DNA from: Gracilimonas sp035704785
GTDB taxonomy: Bacteria; Bacteroidota; Rhodothermia; Balneolales; Balneolaceae
Length of the DNA: 20,424 bases
Direction of reading: 5' to 3'
Assembly: GCF_035704785.1 (NCBI RefSeq)
Contig: NZ_DASSWP010000101.1
Location: forward strand, 1-20,424
The position numbers were made by a program, and so were the translations under genes. Positions 13,632-20,424 of the stretch are shown one piece after another. The notes under the pieces are model-generated. The model was given only the letters and a program-made list of their open reading frames with translations, did no database searches and was not told where the DNA came from. How positions within the stretch are numbered: the first letter of the stretch is position 1; each line of letters opens with the position of its first letter.

Positions 13632-15293
13632 ATGAAATCAAAAACGTTCAGTATTCTTCTCCTTTCCATATTGACGGTACCAATTACCGGCTTATCTCAA
13701 ATATATGCTCAGGAACAGTTTACGCGGCAAGATACTCTTCGCGGTTCTATTACTCTCGAAAGAGCCTGGTGGGATCTCAGCTATTACCATCTCTCCGTAA
13801 AGGTCAATATTGCCGACAGCTCAATTTCCGGGAGTAATAAAATTCAGTATGTGGTCTTGGAACCATATCAAACCATGCAGATAGATCTTCAGGAGCCTCT
13901 GGAAATAACCGGGATCACTCAAAACGATCAGAAATTGGAGTACAGTAGGCAGGGAAGTGCCTTTTTCGTGGAGCTTGAAGCTGATCAAAGAGTGGGTGAG
14001 GTTAATGAACTGACTGTACATTATTCCGGAAAGCCGAAAGTAGCTGTACGCCCGCCCTGGGACGGTGGCTTTACCTGGACTGAAGACGGTAACGGAAAAC
14101 CCTTTGTGGCAACTTCAAACCAGGGAATAGGGGCGAGTGTTTGGTGGCCAAATAAAGACCATCCGTACGATGAACCGGATAGCATGCTTATCAGCATCAC
14201 CACCCCGGATTCTTTGATGGATGTTTCCAATGGAAGACTTCGCAATGTTGATGAACCGGGAGATGGCACTAAAACATGGCATTGGTTTGTCTCAAATCCC
14301 ATTAACAATTACGGAGTGAATATTAACATCGGTGATTATGTACACTTCAGTGAAGAATATAATGGTGAAAAAGGAATCCTGGATCTGGATTATTATGTGC
14401 TTCGGGAAAACCTGGAGAAAGCAAAGGAGCAGTTCAAGCAGGTGAAGCCTATGATGGATGCATTTGAACATTGGTTCGGTCCTTACCCCTTTTATGAGGA
14501 CGGATATAAACTGGTGGAAGCTCCCTATTTGGGGATGGAGCATCAAAGTTCGGTAACCTATGGTAATGGTTATCAAAATGGGTATCTGGGGCGTGATCTT
14601 AGTGGTTCAGGCTGGGGAATGAAATTCGATTTTATCATTATTCATGAGACCGGACACGAGTGGTTTGCCAATAATATCACCTATGCAGATGTAGCTGATA
14701 TGTGGGTGCATGAAGGTTTCACCAACTATTCCGAAAGCCTGTATCTGGATTATCATTATGGAGAAAAAGCGGCTAACGAATATGTTCAGGGATTGCGATT
14801 AGGTATCCAAAACGACCGGCCATTGATCGGGCCTTATGGTGTGGATAAGCGCGGATCGGGAGATATGTATAATAAAGGGGGGAACCTGCTACACACCCTT
14901 CGTCAGGTTGTTGATAATGATTCACTTTGGCGAGAAACGCTGCGCGGGCTGAATCGGGAATTCTATCATCAAACAGTTACATCTAAAGAGGTTGAGGAAT
15001 ACATAAGTAAGAAACTTGAAATGGATTTAGCTCCTTTCTTTGATCAATATCTGCGTGATACAAGAATCCCAACTTTGGAATATGCGTTTCGAAATGGCCG
15101 ATTGATGTATCGCTGGGCCAATACTGTCAATGACTTTAACATGCCGGTTGATGTGAGCATTAATGGAAGGGAGTTAAGACTTACACCAACTACCTCATTA
15201 AATAGTATTATGGTAGTTGAAGAATCGGCTGAAGCCCGATTGATCTTAGATCCAAATTACTACGTCGGCAGCTTTAATTTACTTGGGGAATAA
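13632..15293 (+). CDS. Exported M1-family zinc metallopeptidase
   Basis: A 553-residue protein with a signal peptide (about 1-27, ending IYAQ) that places it in the periplasm or outside. The M1 (gluzincin) catalytic set is complete: zinc site HETGH (338-342) with the third ligand E361 in HEGF, so HEXXH-X18-E. The exopeptidase motif appears as GMEHQ (301-305), in place of the usual GAMEN. A tyrosine in YNKG (413-416) matches the transition-state tyrosine. The N-terminal beta domain covers about 40-240. The protein ends soon after the catalytic domain and a short C-terminal part, so it lacks the large C-terminal helical domain of long M1 enzymes; this is common in the Bacteroidota group. Probable role: peptide trimming for nutrition. 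It is a single-gene unit ending in a terminator shared with the cytochrome gene. Confidence 0.92.
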   Translation: MKSKTFSILLLSILTVPITGLSQIYAQEQFTRQDTLRGSITLERAWWDLSYYHLSVKVNIADSSISGSNKIQYVVLEPYQTMQIDLQEPLEITGITQNDQKLEYSRQGSAFFVELEADQRVGEVNELTVHYSGKPKVAVRPPWDGGFTWTEDGNGKPFVATSNQGIGASVWWPNKDHPYDEPDSMLISITTPDSLMDVSNGRLRNVDEPGDGTKTWHWFVSNPINNYGVNINIGDYVHFSEEYNGEKGILDLDYYVLRENLEKAKEQFKQVKPMMDAFEHWFGPYPFYEDGYKLVEAPYLGMEHQSSVTYGNGYQNGYLGRDLSGSGWGMKFDFIIIHETGHEWFANNITYADVADMWVHEGFTNYSESLYLDYHYGEKAANEYVQGLRLGIQNDRPLIGPYGVDKRGSGDMYNKGGNLLHTLRQVVDNDSLWRETLRGLNREFYHQTVTSKEVEEYISKKLEMDLAPFFDQYLRDTRIPTLEYAFRNGRLMYRWANTVNDFNMPVDVSINGRELRLTPTTSLNSIMVVEESAEARLILDPNYYVGSFNLLGE

Positions 15294-15296
15294 AGA

Positions 15297-15323
15297 ACCG
15301 GTTCAAAGAAATATTGAACCGGT
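15297..15323. terminator. Bidirectional terminator between M1 peptidase and cytochrome genes
   Basis: ACCGGTTCAA (15297-15306) pairs perfectly with TTGAACCGGT (15314-15323) around a 7-base loop. It starts 3 bases after the peptidase stop and lies 14 bases past the cytochrome stop. The minus-strand side is followed by a T-rich tract; the plus side is AT-rich but has no long T-run. Confidence 0.75.
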
Positions 15324-15337
15324 ATTCAATAGTGAGA

Positions 15338-16324
15338 TTAATTTTCAATTGGGGTGAAACGAGTGACTAAATTTTCAACCGGATTGACGCTCCTCAGATA
15401 CGCGTAAATAGCTTTCAGCTCCTCTTCGCTCATTTGAGCAAAATTTTTCCACGGCATTAAAGTGTTGAACTGACCGGCCGGAACTTCCCGAAATTCGAAA
15501 GATGAATCAGCATAAGCTTTAAAGCGGCTTACAAACATGTCTTCCGTCCAGCTTCCTATACCGGTGGTTAGATCCGGAGTGATATTGGCTGTACGAACGA
15601 TGCTTCCATCTTCTAAACCAAATTCAAATCCTCCTGCCAATTCCATTCCGGGTATATTGGCTCCTTTTTCCTTTGGGGTATGACAATCCATACAACTTGC
15701 TGCAGTTACTAAATATTTACCCCAGGAAACAGGATCGCTTTTATCCGGTGCTATACCGGGCTCAACTTTTGTAGGTATAGTATTGATGATAAAATTCATA
15801 GGAAAGAAGGATTCAGATTCCGGTACTTCATGCTCAATCGGATCTAATGTTCTCAGGTATGCGATCACGGAATAAAGGTCTTCCTGATCCATCTGGGAAT
15901 AATTAGGCCAAGGCATAATGGGGAATAATGCACGTCCGTCTTTATTAACTCCGGTTGTAATGGCTCGGTATATCTCACCATCGGTCCAATTTTGCAGATT
16001 GGCAGGTGTGAGGTTAGGAGAATAATAGTTACCGGGCAATCCTTCCTTTTCCACTCCAAAAAGATTCCCGCCCGCGCCAAGCATTTCCGTTTTCGGGGGA
16101 TGTGCAAACTTGGTTTTTTCCTGTGGTGTATGACAGTGCATACATCCCATTACATTATTCGCGAGGTGCTTTCCCCGGTCGATACGTTCAGCAGTCAGTT
16201 CGACCTCAATATCAGGAGCAGGGCCGACATCAGGTAAGGCTGCGGATACATAGATCAGAGCAGCAGAGATCACTGATATTAAAACCAAAAACACTACTCC
16301 CAAAACTATAAGCAGTTTCTTCAT
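15338..16324 (-). CDS. Membrane-anchored dihaem cytochrome c
   Basis: A 328-residue protein with an N-terminal hydrophobic helix (about 4-30) that probably stays as an anchor, leaving the rest in the periplasm. Two cytochrome c domains follow. Haem 1: CMHCH (61-65), with likely distal Met137 in MPW. Haem 2: CMDCH (211-215), with likely distal Met290 in LMPW. Each domain has the NLTP or NITPDLTTGIGSWT block and the EDLYSVIAYLR or EELKAIYAYLR helix seen in cytochrome subunits of alcohol, aldehyde or nicotinate dehydrogenase-type complexes. No partner dehydrogenase is next to it, so the donor and acceptor are unknown. The gene stands alone between two terminators, with the methyltransferase terminator upstream. 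Confidence 0.9.
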   Translation of the reverse strand: MKKLLIVLGVVFLVLISVISAALIYVSAALPDVGPAPDIEVELTAERIDRGKHLANNVMGCMHCHTPQEKTKFAHPPKTEMLGAGGNLFGVEKEGLPGNYYSPNLTPANLQNWTDGEIYRAITTGVNKDGRALFPIMPWPNYSQMDQEDLYSVIAYLRTLDPIEHEVPESESFFPMNFIINTIPTKVEPGIAPDKSDPVSWGKYLVTAASCMDCHTPKEKGANIPGMELAGGFEFGLEDGSIVRTANITPDLTTGIGSWTEDMFVSRFKAYADSSFEFREVPAGQFNTLMPWKNFAQMSEEELKAIYAYLRSVNPVENLVTRFTPIEN

Positions 16325-16374
16325 AGCAAAATAAATTTAAGTTAGAGAAGCTCTTGTACCCGCTACTTCTTTCC

Positions 16375-16402
16375 AAAACAAAAGCCTCATAGGTTATGAG
16401 GC
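16375..16402 (-). terminator. Intrinsic terminator of the methyltransferase gene
   Basis: GCCTCAT (16384-16390) pairs with ATGAGGC (16396-16402) around a 5-base loop. On the minus strand it is followed by TTTTGTTTTGG, a usable U-tract. It lies 60 bases after the methyltransferase stop and upstream of the cytochrome gene. Confidence 0.75.
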
Positions 16403-16462
16403 AAATGTGCATAATAATTTTTTAATTAGCTATAGGGCAGTAGGTTAGCCGAAAAATAAATT

Positions 16463-17095
16463 TTAAAGGGAAAGGGTAATATGTCTTCCGTCTATATCCA
16501 GATCACTGAATCCAAACTCATTTTTTATCCACTTAAATGTTTCAGGATGGTAGAAAAAGACATGGGTCTCATCACTTTTATAATACCAGGCGTGGAAATC
16601 GCGGTCATCGGTATAAAGGTCTGTTTTAAGAAAAAGTGCTCCCTTGGGTTTGAGCATATCTCTTAGGTTCTCGAATTCCTGATAAGGTTTGTGAAAATGT
16701 TCGATAACTTCGCAGCTGACGATATAATCGTACTTGAGGGTTAGAACTTCGGGATGATTGTCGAAGAAAGGGTCAAAAACATTGAGTTCATATCCGCGAT
16801 CCGTCAGCATTTTTGTAATGACCGGGCCGGTTCCGGAGCCAAAATCCAGGCCAAGTGAATCTGGATCAAAGACGGTCGATATTTTTTCAACCAGGGGAGA
16901 TACGAAGTTTTGGTAGCGGGGATCTTCCACATCATTATTGTGGCTTGAATACCGGTGTATTTCTTCCTCAGGGGTAGGATAATCACCAATATCCATGAGC
17001 ACAGCTTTACAATTAGGGCATCGGTTGTATTGCCGGTCTTCCTTTTCGTAAAAGTAAAACGATTCCGTCTCGGTATTGCAAAGTGTGCAGTTCAT
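16463..17095 (-). CDS. Class I SAM-dependent methyltransferase with N-terminal zinc ribbon
   Basis: A 210-residue cytoplasmic protein. Cysteines C3, C6, C26 and C29 (CTLC and CPNC) form a zinc-ribbon-like knuckle. A Rossmann-fold methyltransferase domain follows: SAM motif I GLDFGSGTG (82-90), an acidic strand end NVFDPFFD, and a motif IV-like YIVSCEVIEHF. This is the Methyltransf_23 pattern, in which EVIEH marks small-molecule or cell-surface glycan methyltransferases. The substrate is unknown. The ATG is preceded on the mRNA by a hairpin whose 3' arm AAAGGT is the only Shine-Dalgarno-like sequence. It is the last gene before a terminator, and 50 bases separate it from the upstream hydrolase gene on the same strand. 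Confidence 0.85.
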   Translation of the reverse strand: MNCTLCNTETESFYFYEKEDRQYNRCPNCKAVLMDIGDYPTPEEEIHRYSSHNNDVEDPRYQNFVSPLVEKISTVFDPDSLGLDFGSGTGPVITKMLTDRGYELNVFDPFFDNHPEVLTLKYDYIVSCEVIEHFHKPYQEFENLRDMLKPKGALFLKTDLYTDDRDFHAWYYKSDETHVFFYHPETFKWIKNEFGFSDLDIDGRHITLSL

Positions 17096-17096
17096 T

Positions 17097-17114
17097 ACCT
17101 TTTTCTGGAAAGGT
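17097..17114 (-). promoter_or_regulatory. Hairpin covering the methyltransferase ribosome binding site
   Basis: On the minus strand ACCTTT-CCAGAA-AAAGGT forms a 6-base stem ending one base before the ATG at 17095. The 3' arm is the only candidate Shine-Dalgarno sequence, so folding could hide it. The spacing to ATG is very short, so this may be chance. Confidence 0.3.
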
Positions 17115-17145
17115 AGCGTTTACACCACCAAGATGTAAGGCGATG

Positions 17146-17898
17146 CTACTGGCTGGGATACCAATCTTTTAAGCGGACCTCAATATTCTTTCCTTCCCAG
17201 TCCACTATTTCTTTGAACCGCTCAATATCCTGCCCGCGGTGGTGGTAGGGATACATAATGGCCGGTTCAAAATCTAAAACAGCACTTGCGGCCTGGTAAA
17301 TATCCATGGTGTAGGGAAGATTCATGCATACGAAAGCGATATCGATACCTTCCAGGGTTCTCATTTCGGGGATATCTTCTGTGTCACCGGAAATATAAAT
17401 GTCTTTACCGCCCATGGTGATTACATATCCATTTCCCCAACCTTTGGTATGGCGGGCTCCTTCATTTGGGAGATTATACATGGCTATGGCCTTAATATTT
17501 ATTCCGTTTTGTTCCAGTGATTCTCCATTATCAAGAATCATGATCTGGTCAGAATACTGTTCCGGCATTTCATCGGCTACTGCCTGAGGGACAATAAAAG
17601 TGGCATTTTCAGTATTCAAACTGTTGAGTGTCTCAGGGCTCAAATGATCACCGTGAGGATGGGAGATCAGGATCAGGTCGGGAGAATCTTTGTCTTCATA
17701 AAGTGCCGCATCACCCCAAGGGTCTACATAAACGTTCAATCCGTTCCATTCAAAAACAACGGAGCCGTGCAGAATAGGGTGTATGACCAATTCTCCATTT
17801 TCAGTTTCAATTCGATCGGGATCGCTATTAAGTTGAGCCTGTACTAAAGTGAAGGGAAGCACGGCAAAAATAAGTATCAGAGGGAGTAAACGCAGCAT
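17146..17898 (-). CDS. Exported metallo-beta-lactamase-fold hydrolase, UlaG-like
   Basis: A 250-residue protein with a signal peptide (about 1-21, ending VQA). The metal motif HPHGDH (80-85) supplies H80, H82, D84 and H85. GDT (171-173) supplies the bridging aspartate, and HHRG near 219-222 supplies the final histidine. The N-terminal GSVVFEWNGLNVYVDPWG block is the usual opening of UlaG-like, lactonase/phosphodiesterase-type members (Lactamase_B_3 pattern, with DPWG after the second strand). These proteins lack the beta-lactamase-specific residues, so the substrate is unknown and antibiotic resistance is not implied. Export to the periplasm is less common for this subgroup but fits the signal peptide. 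The same-strand methyltransferase follows after 50 bases. Confidence 0.88.
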   Translation of the reverse strand: MLRLLPLILIFAVLPFTLVQAQLNSDPDRIETENGELVIHPILHGSVVFEWNGLNVYVDPWGDAALYEDKDSPDLILISHPHGDHLSPETLNSLNTENATFIVPQAVADEMPEQYSDQIMILDNGESLEQNGINIKAIAMYNLPNEGARHTKGWGNGYVITMGGKDIYISGDTEDIPEMRTLEGIDIAFVCMNLPYTMDIYQAASAVLDFEPAIMYPYHHRGQDIERFKEIVDWEGKNIEVRLKDWYPSQ

Positions 17899-18043
17899 AA
17901 TGGTAATATTTGGTTGATTTTATAGGCTAACCGAAGAATTAATGATAGCATTCACAAACCCAAAAGTGTTCTAATAGGGCTTCTCTTTTCTTCAAACGTT
18001 TTGAGTTAAGTGGTGTAATGAAGAATTACCGGCAGGCTAAGGC
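17899..18043. other. Intergenic region upstream of the MBL-fold hydrolase
   Basis: 145 bases between the end of the CBS gene and the start of the hydrolase gene, both on the minus strand. I see no clear terminator, promoter or repeat in it. Confidence 0.5.
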
Positions 18044-18481
18044 TTATCCGGGATAACTTCCGCCAATGTAATTACGCAGTGAATCGATCTCCACTTTTTG
18101 TTTGGCAATAATGGTTTTCACCAGGTCACCAATAGAGATTACACCAACCACTATATCTTCGTCAACAATTGGAAGGTGGCGGATCTTATGCTCCGTCATC
18201 AGCTGCATGCACAAATTAACCGTATCATTGGGTTTAACCTGTATCACTTTATTTGTCATAATTTCTTTGACAGCGGTAGTCTTAGATGTTCTTCCTTTCA
18301 GTATCACCTTATTTCTGTAATCCCGCTCTGATATGATACCTGCGAGCTTGTTTTGCTCCATTACCAGTAAAGCTCCAACATTAAGCTCCGCCATTTTGGC
18401 GATGGTATTATAAACGGTTTCGTCCGGCTTAACGGAATAAACTTCTCTTCCTTTTTGATTTAGAATTTCATTGACCTGCAT
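18044..18481 (-). CDS. CBS-domain pair protein
   Basis: A 145-residue cytoplasmic protein made almost only of two CBS motifs, about residues 9-60 and 74-128, which fold as one Bateman module. The first ends in GIISERDY and the second in GVISIGDLV, the typical last strand and helix. Such stand-alone modules bind adenine nucleotides (AMP, ATP, or sometimes NAD) and act as energy sensors or partners of other proteins. The target here is unknown. Unlike most genes in the window it has a strong Shine-Dalgarno sequence 5 bases before the ATG. It lies 97 bases downstream of the DUF1801-ywbE-hydrolase operon, which may read into it. Confidence 0.93.
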   Translation of the reverse strand: MQVNEILNQKGREVYSVKPDETVYNTIAKMAELNVGALLVMEQNKLAGIISERDYRNKVILKGRTSKTTAVKEIMTNKVIQVKPNDTVNLCMQLMTEHKIRHLPIVDEDIVVGVISIGDLVKTIIAKQKVEIDSLRNYIGGSYPG

Positions 18482-18486
18482 AGGTT

Positions 18487-18494
18487 ACCTCCCT
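18487..18494 (-). promoter_or_regulatory. Strong ribosome binding site of the CBS gene
   Basis: AGGGAGGT on the minus strand, 5 bases before the ATG at 18481. It is nearly a full anti-16S match, notable because most genes in the window have none. It confirms the start. Confidence 0.75.
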
Positions 18495-18578
18495 CTGATA
18501 CTTGTGATTGTTATCAGTGTAATAAAAGCATTTTTGGGATATTTGCAAGTGATAAACCGATATGCGAAAGGAATTAAT

Positions 18579-19487
18579 TTATTCCAGCCAGTGAAATATG
18601 GCATCAAAGGCTTTTTCTCTTACTACTTTTGGGGAGAGGAATACATCGTGCATAGCTTCCGGTATCTCGCCAAAGGTGACATCGCCCCCTAATTTCCGGC
18701 CAAATTTTTTTATATGATCGATATTAAGCACCATATCCGTTTTAAGAACGATCTCGTTCCAGTTTTTAGGTCTACTTGAAGAATCGGAATGCAGGATCAG
18801 AATAGGAATATCAATATTTGAAGCCATGTGAAGCTTTTTTTGAGCCCGGTTTATGGCGTAAATCCATTTGAAATACGCAGGAAATCCCTGAATGGGTTTC
18901 CATTCGGTATTGTAAGACCATTCTCCATGTTTCTCCTTCGAAAGGCTGGCTCCATATAAATGTGAAAATGGTTTTTTACGTGCTGAATAAGGAAAAAAGA
19001 AAGAAACAAGGCCGGCCATGGGAAGCAAAAACATCCGCTGCCAAAAGCTAATGTTAAACTCCAAAAATGGGGAATTCAGAATAAGCTTTTCAATTCGATC
19101 TTTATACTTGCCGGTATTTAGATATACCCCGGCTATCAATCCGCCGGTGGAATGGCCTAAAATGATCACATTCTTTTCGGCAATAATTTCCAGAGCTTGA
19201 TCAATTTCCTCAAAATATTCGGTAACAGAACGGCAATAATTCGGCGTTTGATGAGGAAGAAGAGACCGGCCGTATTTCCTCAGATCAAGGGCAAAAAAGT
19301 TATAACCTTGTTCATGGAATTTTTCAGCAACATGAGCGTGAAAGAAATAATCGTTGAACCCATGTAAGTACAATACAGGCTGTTGCCCTTTTTTATTTAG
19401 ATGAGAAGTGATCAAAGTGGCAATAACGCGCCCTTCATAATCTTCTCCCAGCTCCAGTGTTTGTTCTGAAAAGTCTTCGAGCGTCAT
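18579..19487 (-). CDS. Alpha/beta hydrolase, S33/monoacylglycerol lipase-like
   Basis: A 302-residue cytoplasmic protein with the complete alpha/beta-hydrolase set: oxyanion-hole region LHGFND (41-46), nucleophile elbow GHSTGG (111-116) with S113, acid D235 in LHSDSSS, and H280 in EAMHD. The lid or cap region at about 140-215 is aromatic-rich (FWQRMFLLPMAGLVSFFFPY), which suggests lipid or other hydrophobic esters. The pattern fits the serine aminopeptidase S33 / lysophospholipase (PldB-like) group. No signal peptide. It starts 5 bases after the ywbE stop, so it is the third gene of a tight operon. The true substrate cannot be told from sequence. Confidence 0.9.
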   Translation of the reverse strand: MTLEDFSEQTLELGEDYEGRVIATLITSHLNKKGQQPVLYLHGFNDYFFHAHVAEKFHEQGYNFFALDLRKYGRSLLPHQTPNYCRSVTEYFEEIDQALEIIAEKNVIILGHSTGGLIAGVYLNTGKYKDRIEKLILNSPFLEFNISFWQRMFLLPMAGLVSFFFPYSARKKPFSHLYGASLSKEKHGEWSYNTEWKPIQGFPAYFKWIYAINRAQKKLHMASNIDIPILILHSDSSSRPKNWNEIVLKTDMVLNIDHIKKFGRKLGGDVTFGEIPEAMHDVFLSPKVVREKAFDAIFHWLE

Positions 19488-19492
19488 CTTAG

Positions 19493-19684
19493 TTATTTGA
19501 TTTCTTTGACCCGTCCAATTTGACCATCGGTAAGCCGAACTTTTATTCCATAAGGGTGCCGGTCGCTATTGGTAAGTATTTTTTGAACCGTTCCAAAGGT
19601 TAACTCTCCGCTGTGCTGGTCTTTTTTGAGGACGATCCCCACTTCCATTCCCGCTTTGATGTGTGCTCTTCTGGTTCCGTCCAT
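19493..19684 (-). CDS. ywbE: YwbE family protein (DUF2196)
   Basis: A 63-residue protein matching the small YwbE family over its full length. It starts MDGTRRAHIKAGMEVGIVLK, continues with a DQHSGELTFGTVQKILTN segment and ends HPYGIKVRLTDGQIGRVKEI. The family is conserved in many bacteria with no established function; the compact beta-strand pattern and basic surface suggest a small beta-barrel, perhaps KOW- or SH3-like. It starts 2 bases after the DUF1801 stop and ends 5 bases before the hydrolase start. Confidence 0.92.
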   Translation of the reverse strand: MDGTRRAHIKAGMEVGIVLKKDQHSGELTFGTVQKILTNSDRHPYGIKVRLTDGQIGRVKEIK

Positions 19685-19686
19685 TA

Positions 19687-20106
19687 TTATTCCCCGTATT
19701 TATGTTGAATGTATTCTACAGATGTTCTGATCATTTCTTCCAAAATATTTTCGTCGATGTCATCCAGTTTATTGATGTATAAACAAGATTTTCCGGTTTT
19801 ATGCTTTCCGAGTTTTGCAAGCATTTTTTCATACTTACCAAAACCGGACATAATATAAAGGGAAATACTTTGCTTTCTGTTACTGAAGCCTACCTGCATC
19901 CAATCACCTTCACGCCCGCTTTCATATTTGTAGTGATAGCTGCCATAACCAACTATGCTATCACCCCACATGCTGCCTTCATGGCCGGTAACTTTCTGCA
20001 TCATCTGGTGAATTTTTTGGCAATCCATCTTACGTTGCGGATCATCGATGGCATTGAGGTATGCTTCAATGCTTGCGTCATTCTGTTTTGTTTTTAATTC
20101 AGCCAT
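19687..20106 (-). CDS. DUF1801 (YdhG-like) protein
   Basis: A 139-residue cytoplasmic protein. The family pattern is clear: an N-terminal helix with SIEAYLNAIDDPQRKMDCQKI, then GSMWGDSIVGYGSYHYKYESG and WMQVGFSNRKQSISLYIM, and a C-terminal helix region ending EEMIRTSVEYIQHK. DUF1801 proteins belong to the iron-chaperone (YdhG) fold family; biochemical function is not established for most. It is the first gene of the operon with ywbE and the hydrolase. On the mRNA AAAGG lies about 5 bases before the ATG. It diverges from the Nramp-like gene, with 68 bases between the two starts. Confidence 0.9.
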   Translation of the reverse strand: MAELKTKQNDASIEAYLNAIDDPQRKMDCQKIHQMMQKVTGHEGSMWGDSIVGYGSYHYKYESGREGDWMQVGFSNRKQSISLYIMSGFGKYEKMLAKLGKHKTGKSCLYINKLDDIDENILEEMIRTSVEYIQHKYGE

Positions 20107-20138
20107 AACAACCTTTAATGTTAATTCAACTTTTGGGT

Positions 20139-20167
20139 TTGGGATTTTAGCAGTTACATACTATATA
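20139..20167 (+). promoter_or_regulatory. Possible promoter of the Nramp-like gene
   Basis: TTGGGA (20139-20144) and TATATA (20162-20167) are 17 bases apart. Transcription from it would begin close to the ATG at 20175, giving a nearly leaderless mRNA, and no ribosome binding site is visible there. A chance match in AT-rich DNA is possible. Confidence 0.3.
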
Positions 20168-20174
20168 CTCAACT

Positions 20175-20424
20175 ATGAATAATCCACTAAAAAAATATTT
20201 TGGACCGAGTACGTTAGTAGCAGCAGCATTCATTGGTCCCGGCACGGTTACAGTTTGTACACTTGCCGGTGTTCGCTCGGGATATACGCTGCTTTGGGCA
20301 CTTCTTTTTTCAGTGATCGCCACGGTTATCCTTCAGGAGATGACCGGTCGACTGGGCATCATTACCCGCAAGGGGTTTGGAGAAGCCATTCGCGAACAAT
20401 TGACCAATCCGGTGCTGAAAATAT
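20175..20424 (+). CDS. Nramp-like (SLC11-related) transporter, N-terminal part
   Basis: The first 83 codons are in the window; the gene runs off the right edge. The translation reads MNNPLKKYFGPSTLVAAAF, then IGPGTVTVCTLAGVRSGYT, LLWALLFSVIATVILQ and EMTGRLGIITRKGFGEAIRE. The order GPS-LVAAAFIGPG, GYTLLW and LGIITRKGFGE matches the first two transmembrane helices of Nramp/MntH proteins, which move divalent metals with protons across the inner membrane. Where standard Nramps have DPGN in helix 1, this protein has GPGT, so the metal-binding aspartate and asparagine are both replaced. It may therefore carry a different ion or substrate, like other Nramp-related subgroups. Helix 6, which holds the second half of the site, is outside the window. 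Confidence 0.85.
   Translation, partial: MNNPLKKYFGPSTLVAAAFIGPGTVTVCTLAGVRSGYTLLWALLFSVIATVILQEMTGRLGIITRKGFGEAIREQLTNPVLKI

Noticed and set aside
17146..17898. Beta-lactamase resistance gene
   Set aside because: The metal motif is shared by the whole fold family. The UlaG-like opening and short length argue against a true beta-lactamase.
1..20424. Defence system, prophage or genomic island
   Set aside because: No integrase, transposase, restriction, toxin or phage-type gene was found. Gene order and content look like core chromosome with housekeeping and envelope genes.

Overview
The window looks like a chromosomal segment of a Gram-negative bacterium of the Bacteroidota/Balneolota kind. 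This is inferred from outer-membrane beta-barrel genes with Sec signals, a PorV/PorQ-like barrel and a DUF4835/PorD-type protein (both type IX secretion-linked families), the general lack of Shine-Dalgarno sites, and an AT-leaning base composition. No tRNA, rRNA, CRISPR array, prophage or insertion sequence is visible. Most genes belong to recognisable families.

Layout. (1) 1-2289, minus strand: etfB, etfA and the start of a fixC-type ETF:quinone oxidoreductase, an electron-transfer flavoprotein operon. (2) 2448-3566, minus: a DUF4835/PorD-like periplasmic protein and a 61-residue two-helix membrane protein. (3) 3590-6465, plus, starting only 23 bases from the divergent PorD-like gene: a PorV/PorQ-like barrel overlapping by one base a 685-residue protein that joins a ComEA-like double helix-hairpin-helix to a long outer-membrane barrel. 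(4) 6528-12067, plus: a sulfate assimilation operon of an SLC13-type transporter with RCK_C domains, cysQ, cysD and a cysN-cysC fusion. Together these would import sulfate, make APS and PAPS, and remove PAP. (5) 12166-13332, minus: an outer-membrane porin-like protein facing the cys operon across a terminator. (6) 13632-15293, plus: an exported M1 metallopeptidase; 15338-16324, minus: a dihaem cytochrome c; the two are separated by a shared hairpin terminator. (7) 16463-20106, minus: a zinc-ribbon methyltransferase, an exported metallo-beta-lactamase-fold hydrolase, a CBS-pair protein, and a tight three-gene operon (DUF1801, ywbE, alpha/beta hydrolase). (8) 20175-end, plus: the start of an Nramp-like transporter whose first metal-binding motif is altered.

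The most unusual structure is not a gene. Three spacers between co-transcribed genes (fixC/etfA, etfA/etfB, cysD/cysNC) are filled by imperfect inverted repeats. Each arm is about four degenerate 7-base units, and each element begins within about three bases of the upstream gene's stop codon (HR1 touches it). Single-arm runs with the same 7-base period lie before cysNC and inside the coding sequence of the 685-residue barrel protein. I do not recognise a named family for these heptad hairpins. The second point worth testing is the helix-hairpin-helix/barrel fusion, a possible surface DNA-handling channel.
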